NCBI RefSeq assembly: GCF_003952225.1 | Contig: NZ_CP034437.1 | Location: 3,220,501 to 3,284,500 of the forward strand | Length of the DNA stretch: 64,000 bases | DNA from: Paenibacillus albus | GTDB lineage: Bacteria > Bacillota > Bacilli > Paenibacillales > Paenibacillaceae | Direction of reading: 5' to 3' | Part shown: one piece after another, positions 60,514 through 64,000 of the stretch | Layout: each line of letters begins with the position of its first letter | Position numbering within the stretch: position 1 is the stretch's first letter | The notes under the pieces: generated by a model | What the model was told of the DNA's origin: nothing | The model's database searches: none | The model's input: the letters and a program-made list of their open reading frames with translations, nothing else | Position numbers and translations under genes: made by a program

Positions 60514-61422
60514 CTAGAGGATGCGTTCACCAAGGAGGGAGCCGATAAGCTCGACGGCAAGTCTTGCCGTTCTCCCGCTCGGATCAAGCGAAGGGTTCAC
60601 CTCGACGAGATCGGCGGAGGTTACACGTCCGCTGTCGTACAGCATCTCCATCGCAAGATGCGCTTCGCGGTAATTTAATCCGCCACGGACGGGAGTTCCG
60701 GTTCCCGGTGCTTCGCCAGGGTCGACGCTGTCGATATCGAAGCTGACATGAATGCCTTCTGAGCCATACGAGGCAATGGCGATTGCACGCTCCATCACGC
60801 GGGCCATACCGATGCGGTCAATGTCGTGCATCGTGAAGCAGCTGATGCCGCTGGCATATATATTCCGCTTCTCGCCCTCATCGAGCTCGCGGCTGCCGAC
60901 GAGGACGACGCGCTTGGATTGCAGCTTCGGGTTCACGCCATACATATTCGTGAAGCGTGCATCGCCAAGGCCGAGGCTGGCTGCGAGCGCCATGCCGTGC
61001 AGGTTACCTGAAGGTGTCGTCTTAGGCGTGTTCATATCGGCGTGCGCATCGATCCAGATGACTCCGAGCTGCTGGATGTGCTGCGTTAAGCCGGCTATCG
61101 TACCAATGGAGATGCTGTGATCTCCGCCGATCGTCAGTGGAAAGGCGCCGCTCTTAGCGATAGAGAGGACTAGCTCCGCAACGTCCTCGTTCATCGCCTG
61201 CACGCGGCCCCAATTGCGCATCCGTTCCATGGAACGGCGATCCTTCGATAGCTTCTGCCATTCAAGCGGAGGAAGAATAGTTGCGGGCCTTTTGAGCTGC
61301 TTGAGCTTCTCCAATAGTCCTGCCTGCAGAACAGCTTGCGGTCCGCCATCTGTGCCCGGACGGCTCGCCCCGTGATGGAACGGTACGGGAAGGACGGTGA
61401 CCGGCTGCCGGTGTTTGCTCAT
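60514..61422 (-). CDS. rocF: Arginase
   Basis: A 302-residue arginase (L-arginine to ornithine and urea). The binuclear manganese motifs are intact: GGDHSISIG, WIDAHADMNT, GNLHGM and HVSFDIDSVDP. The C-terminal EVNPSLDPSGRTARLAVELIGSLLG is typical. The ATG at 61422 has AAAAGGAGG upstream on the minus strand. It stands alone without rocD/rocE, so its pathway partners are elsewhere. Confidence 0.93.
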   Translation of the reverse strand: MSKHRQPVTVLPVPFHHGASRPGTDGGPQAVLQAGLLEKLKQLKRPATILPPLEWQKLSKDRRSMERMRNWGRVQAMNEDVAELVLSIAKSGAFPLTIGGDHSISIGTIAGLTQHIQQLGVIWIDAHADMNTPKTTPSGNLHGMALAASLGLGDARFTNMYGVNPKLQSKRVVLVGSRELDEGEKRNIYASGISCFTMHDIDRIGMARVMERAIAIASYGSEGIHVSFDIDSVDPGEAPGTGTPVRGGLNYREAHLAMEMLYDSGRVTSADLVEVNPSLDPSGRTARLAVELIGSLLGERIL

Positions 61423-61599
61423 GTGGGATTTCCTCCTTTTGCCATACGCGGCAGGCTTGCGATCTGTTTGCTTTATATATAGGCGCTTAGAAGGGAGGTC
61501 ATGACTAACAAGCGTGTGAATCCTTTAACACGGGTGTGAAAATGTGATACGATATGGTTTAGAATTTGGCAGGAGGCATGAAAGGGGCTTTGAACAGCT

Positions 61600-62205
61600 T
61601 TGAGAGTAATTGCAGGGTCGGCGAAAGGCCGGTCTTTAAAAGCGGTGCCGGGCAAGAACACGAGGCCGACAACCGATAAAGTGAAAGAAGCGATATTCAG
61701 CATGATTGGTCCGTTCTTCGATGGCGGCTTGGTGCTCGATCTGTTTGCAGGAACAGGGGGACTGGGTATTGAGTCTCTGAGCAGAGGGATGGATCGCGGG
61801 GTATTTGTTGACCTTGACGGCGGAAGTATCGAAGTGATCAAGCATAACGTACAAGCTGCACGGGTCGCGGAAAATGCGGAGATTTACCGTACGGAAGCGC
61901 TGCGTGCCGTGAAAGCGCTGGCGAAGAGAGGGCTGCAGTTCGAGCTTGTCTTCCTGGATCCGCCGTACCGGATGAAGGAGATGGACGCGCTGATCGTAGA
62001 GCTCGCTGAACGTGGTTTATTGGCGCCTCGCGCGAAAATTGTCGTCGAGCACGATGCCGAGCACGCCTATCCCGAGTCGATCGAGGGCTTCATTCAGTTG
62101 AAGCATTCGCAGTATGGCGATACTGCCGTTACCGTTTATCGTTATGAACAACAGGATGAAGAACAGCAAAGCGAAGTAATGGAAGAAACAAGAGATGGCG
62201 AATAG
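61600..62205 (+). CDS. rsmD: 16S rRNA (guanine966-N2)-methyltransferase
   Basis: A 201-residue SAM-dependent methyltransferase. It starts RVIAGSAKGRSLKAVPG, has the SAM site LVLDLFAGTGGLGIESLSRG and the catalytic FLDPPYRM. TTG 61600 is chosen since it matches the family N-terminus; the closest site is AAAGGGG at 12 bp. A Gln/Glu-rich tail ends the protein. coaD follows after 30 bp, the common order in Bacillales. Confidence 0.92.
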   Translation: MRVIAGSAKGRSLKAVPGKNTRPTTDKVKEAIFSMIGPFFDGGLVLDLFAGTGGLGIESLSRGMDRGVFVDLDGGSIEVIKHNVQAARVAENAEIYRTEALRAVKALAKRGLQFELVFLDPPYRMKEMDALIVELAERGLLAPRAKIVVEHDAEHAYPESIEGFIQLKHSQYGDTAVTVYRYEQQDEEQQSEVMEETRDGE

Positions 62206-62235
62206 AAGCCAACTGTACATATGGAGGCTAATAAA

Positions 62236-62748
62236 ATGACAGCAACAACGAGATTACCTGGGCTGAGGGTCGCTGTATATCCGGGGAGCTTCGATCCAGT
62301 TACATGCGGTCACTTGGATATCATCCGCCGCGCAGCCAAGCAATTCGATCACTTAATCGTTGCGGTGCTCAACAACACGAGCAAGAATCCGCTCTTCTCG
62401 GTGGAGGAACGCAAGGCTTTGCTTGCGGAAGTGACGAAGGACCTGCCGAATGTGACGATTGACAGCTTCCGCGATCTGCTGGTTAATTTCATGCGTGCCC
62501 AGGATGCTCATGTCATCGTCAGAGGAATCCGCTCGGTTACGGATTTCGAGTACGAGCTGCAAATGGCGTCAACGAACCATCAGCTCGATGGTGAGATCGA
62601 GACGATCTTCATGATGACGAATCCGAAGTGGTCTTACCTCAGTTCCAGTATTGTCAAAGAAATCGCGCGCTTCAAAGGCAACGTGACAGATCTTGTGCCT
62701 CCTGTGGTGGCGGAAGCGCTGGTAGAGAAGTACGCGGATCGTTCTTAG
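62236..62748 (+). CDS. coaD: Phosphopantetheine adenylyltransferase
   Basis: A 170-residue nucleotidyltransferase for the penultimate step of coenzyme A synthesis. The motif [18 protein letters not shown] contains the TxGH-type nucleotide site, and the C-terminal [17 protein letters not shown] holds the ISSTxxR-equivalent region. ATG 62236 follows TGGAGG; an in-frame ATG at 62221 precedes that site. No terminator is visible. Confidence 0.94.
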   Translation: MTATTRLPGLRVAVYPGSFDPVTCGHLDIIRRAAKQFDHLIVAVLNNTSKNPLFSVEERKALLAEVTKDLPNVTIDSFRDLLVNFMRAQDAHVIVRGIRSVTDFEYELQMASTNHQLDGEIETIFMMTNPKWSYLSSSIVKEIARFKGNVTDLVPPVVAEALVEKYADRS

Positions 62749-62775
62749 TTTTGGCAGTTCGCAGCATGATTAGCA

Positions 62776-62801
62776 GTGAGCACTAGTGAGCACTAGTGAG
62801 C
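62776..62801. repeat. Short tandem repeat, GTGAGCACTA x 2.6
   Basis: Two full 10-bp units (62776-62785, 62786-62795) and a partial third, in the small gap between convergent coaD and ylbJ. No function evident. Confidence 0.6.
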
Positions 62802-62814
62802 ATGGAGTTGTGAG

Positions 62815-64000
62815 TCACGTTTTTGTCCGCGAAGCTGCCGCAATTGCTGTGGAAATCATGGCAAGAGCGGATACGGCAAGCAGGAAGCTAATCATCAGAA
62901 CAGGCGTATACGGCCAAAGGGAATGCAGATCGCTCGCGCGAATCGCTGCATCCGTGGCAGCGCCTGTTTTTGTTTGCGTGAAAGCGGGAGCGGCGGAAGG
63001 GATGAGGGCTTGCATCAGCTTGCCGGCAGGCTTCCATGCGAGCAGCGTGAGGAAGAAGGCTAGCAGGCTCTGAACAAGCCGCGAGGCTGCGAGACGGGCT
63101 AGCGACAAGCCCGAGCCGGTGAGCATGCTGCCGGCTTGCAGAAGAGCGCTTAAGCCGCCCCAGCTCAGCACTGCTGCGCAGCATGCGGCAGTCCATGGAA
63201 TACCGCCTGCGAAATTCGTATTCGCTGCGGCGAAGACGCCGATATGACTCTCGAGAAAGGCAGGAAGCAGGAATGCGGGAATTCTCTCAGGCATGAGTGG
63301 CTGCAAGAGGCGTACGAGTACAGCGGCGAACATCATGAAGCCGCCGATAGCCATCAGCTTGTAGACGGATACGACGACTGCGTCGCCGAGCGCTTTGCCG
63401 AACGAACGGCCGTCACGCTTGCTTGCTGCTTGCATCGCTGTAGAGGCGCGTCGAAGCAGTGAAGGTGGCGGCGGTTCTTTGGCGCTGCGTTTTGAAGCAG
63501 GTGCAGATTCGGACTCTGCGGCGAATATGGATGAGATGAGAGCGGTTAGTAACGCCGATAGCCATACGGCGGCTGCAATTGCTGCGCCAAGCTCTGGGCG
63601 GTGTAGGAAGCCGGAGCCGACTACGAGCAGCATAAACAGCGGGCTTGGCATATGCGAGAGAGCGAGCAGTCGCTGGCCTTCGGTGCTTGTCACGAGCTTG
63701 CTGCGGTGAAGGGAAGCGACGGCTTCAGCACCTAATGGGAAGCCACCTGTCCAGCCGAGCGCCATGGCAATGCCGGATTCGCCCGGCAGACGGAACAGCC
63801 GGCGCATAAGCGGGTGAAGCAATTCGCCGAGGGCGTGGACTGCACCGAAGGTGAGCATGAGCTCAAGCAGCGCAAGGAAAGGGAGTAGGCCGGGGAAGAC
63901 AATGTTCCACCAGACGGTTAACCCTTGCAAGGAGGCTTGAAAGGCTTCGTCGGGCCGAACGATGATGGCGGCGACGAGCAAGATGGATAAACAAGCGTAC
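62815..64000 (-). CDS. ylbJ: Sporulation integral membrane protein YlbJ (5' end outside window)
   Basis: At least 394 residues; the frame is open to the window edge, so the true start lies beyond 64000. About eight membrane segments with the nucleoside-transporter gate-like halves seen in YlbJ (GLTVWWNIVFPGLLPFLALLEL, LGWTGGFPLGAEAVASLHRS). The coaD-ylbJ neighbourhood matches Bacillales. YlbJ is needed for spore cortex formation in B. subtilis. An Ala/Ser/Pro-rich cytosolic loop lies in the middle. Confidence 0.88.
   Translation of the reverse strand, partial: YACLSILLVAAIIVRPDEAFQASLQGLTVWWNIVFPGLLPFLALLELMLTFGAVHALGELLHPLMRRLFRLPGESGIAMALGWTGGFPLGAEAVASLHRSKLVTSTEGQRLLALSHMPSPLFMLLVVGSGFLHRPELGAAIAAAVWLSALLTALISSIFAAESESAPASKRSAKEPPPPSLLRRASTAMQAASKRDGRSFGKALGDAVVVSVYKLMAIGGFMMFAAVLVRLLQPLMPERIPAFLLPAFLESHIGVFAAANTNFAGGIPWTAACCAAVLSWGGLSALLQAGSMLTGSGLSLARLAASRLVQSLLAFFLTLLAWKPAGKLMQALIPSAAPAFTQTKTGAATDAAIRASDLHSLWPYTPVLMISFLLAVSALAMISTAIAAASRTKT

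Noticed and set aside
62776..62801. CRISPR-like or other array
   Set aside because: Only 2.6 contiguous copies of a 10-bp unit with no spacers; no cas genes.

Overview
The window looks like a chromosomal segment of a spore-forming, low-to-moderate-GC Gram-positive bacterium, most probably Paenibacillus or a close relative. The supporting signs are GerK-type germinant receptor genes, YlbJ, Zur, NamA (YqjM) and SwrC-like proteins, the 3-hydroxybutyryl-CoA dehydrogenase/ackA/asnS/dnaD run, many TTG starts behind strong AGGAGG sites, and SigA, SigG-like and SigK-like promoters. I see no rRNA, tRNA, insertion sequence, phage block or CRISPR array.

Layout. 1-1.3 kb: the end of a divergent FtsH-type protease, then a promoter/terminator pair that could be a small RNA. 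1.6-11.5 kb: a sulfated-compound cluster with LplB/YtcP-type permeases and a lipoprotein, three cytoplasmic sulfatases with the C-x-P-x-R motif, a TauD-like dioxygenase and a formylglycine-generating enzyme that would activate the sulfatases. 11.6-16.5 kb: pcp, hbd, ackA, asnS, dnaD. 16.6-24.9 kb: a PadR regulator with a HAAS-FtsW/RodA-like membrane protein, zur, an MBL hydrolase, a WGxxGxxG-like protein, an orphan glucosaminidase, a KimA-like K+ transporter, a bis-histidine membrane protein, and a small operon (DUF6530-like plus GIY-YIG) under a large palindrome. 25-33.7 kb: RND exporter, DedA-PAP2 fusion, ECF sigma/anti-sigma module, Na+/H+ antiporter.

33.7-46.4 kb is visibly AT-richer. It holds a MATE exporter with a MerR-type promoter, a putative SigK-dependent spore-surface protein, a Fur-boxed iron-uptake operon ending in an unusual tandem amidotransferase-like protein, a divergent aldo/keto reductase/AraC/MFS module sharing a 40-bp operator, NamA, a LysR regulator and a DUF2892 protein. 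46.5-50.2 kb: a GerKA-KC-KB operon on the minus strand. 51.3-53.3 kb: D-2-hydroxyacid dehydrogenase and an LrgAB pair. 53.5-60.5 kb: a PrsA-like foldase and a complete oppABCDF operon. 60.5-64 kb: arginase, rsmD, coaD and the 3' part of ylbJ.

The most interesting items are the fourth gene of the iron operon, the AraC operator pair, the PAP2 domain without catalytic histidines, the PadR/HAAS-FtsW pair, and the cytoplasmic sulfatase/FGE set.
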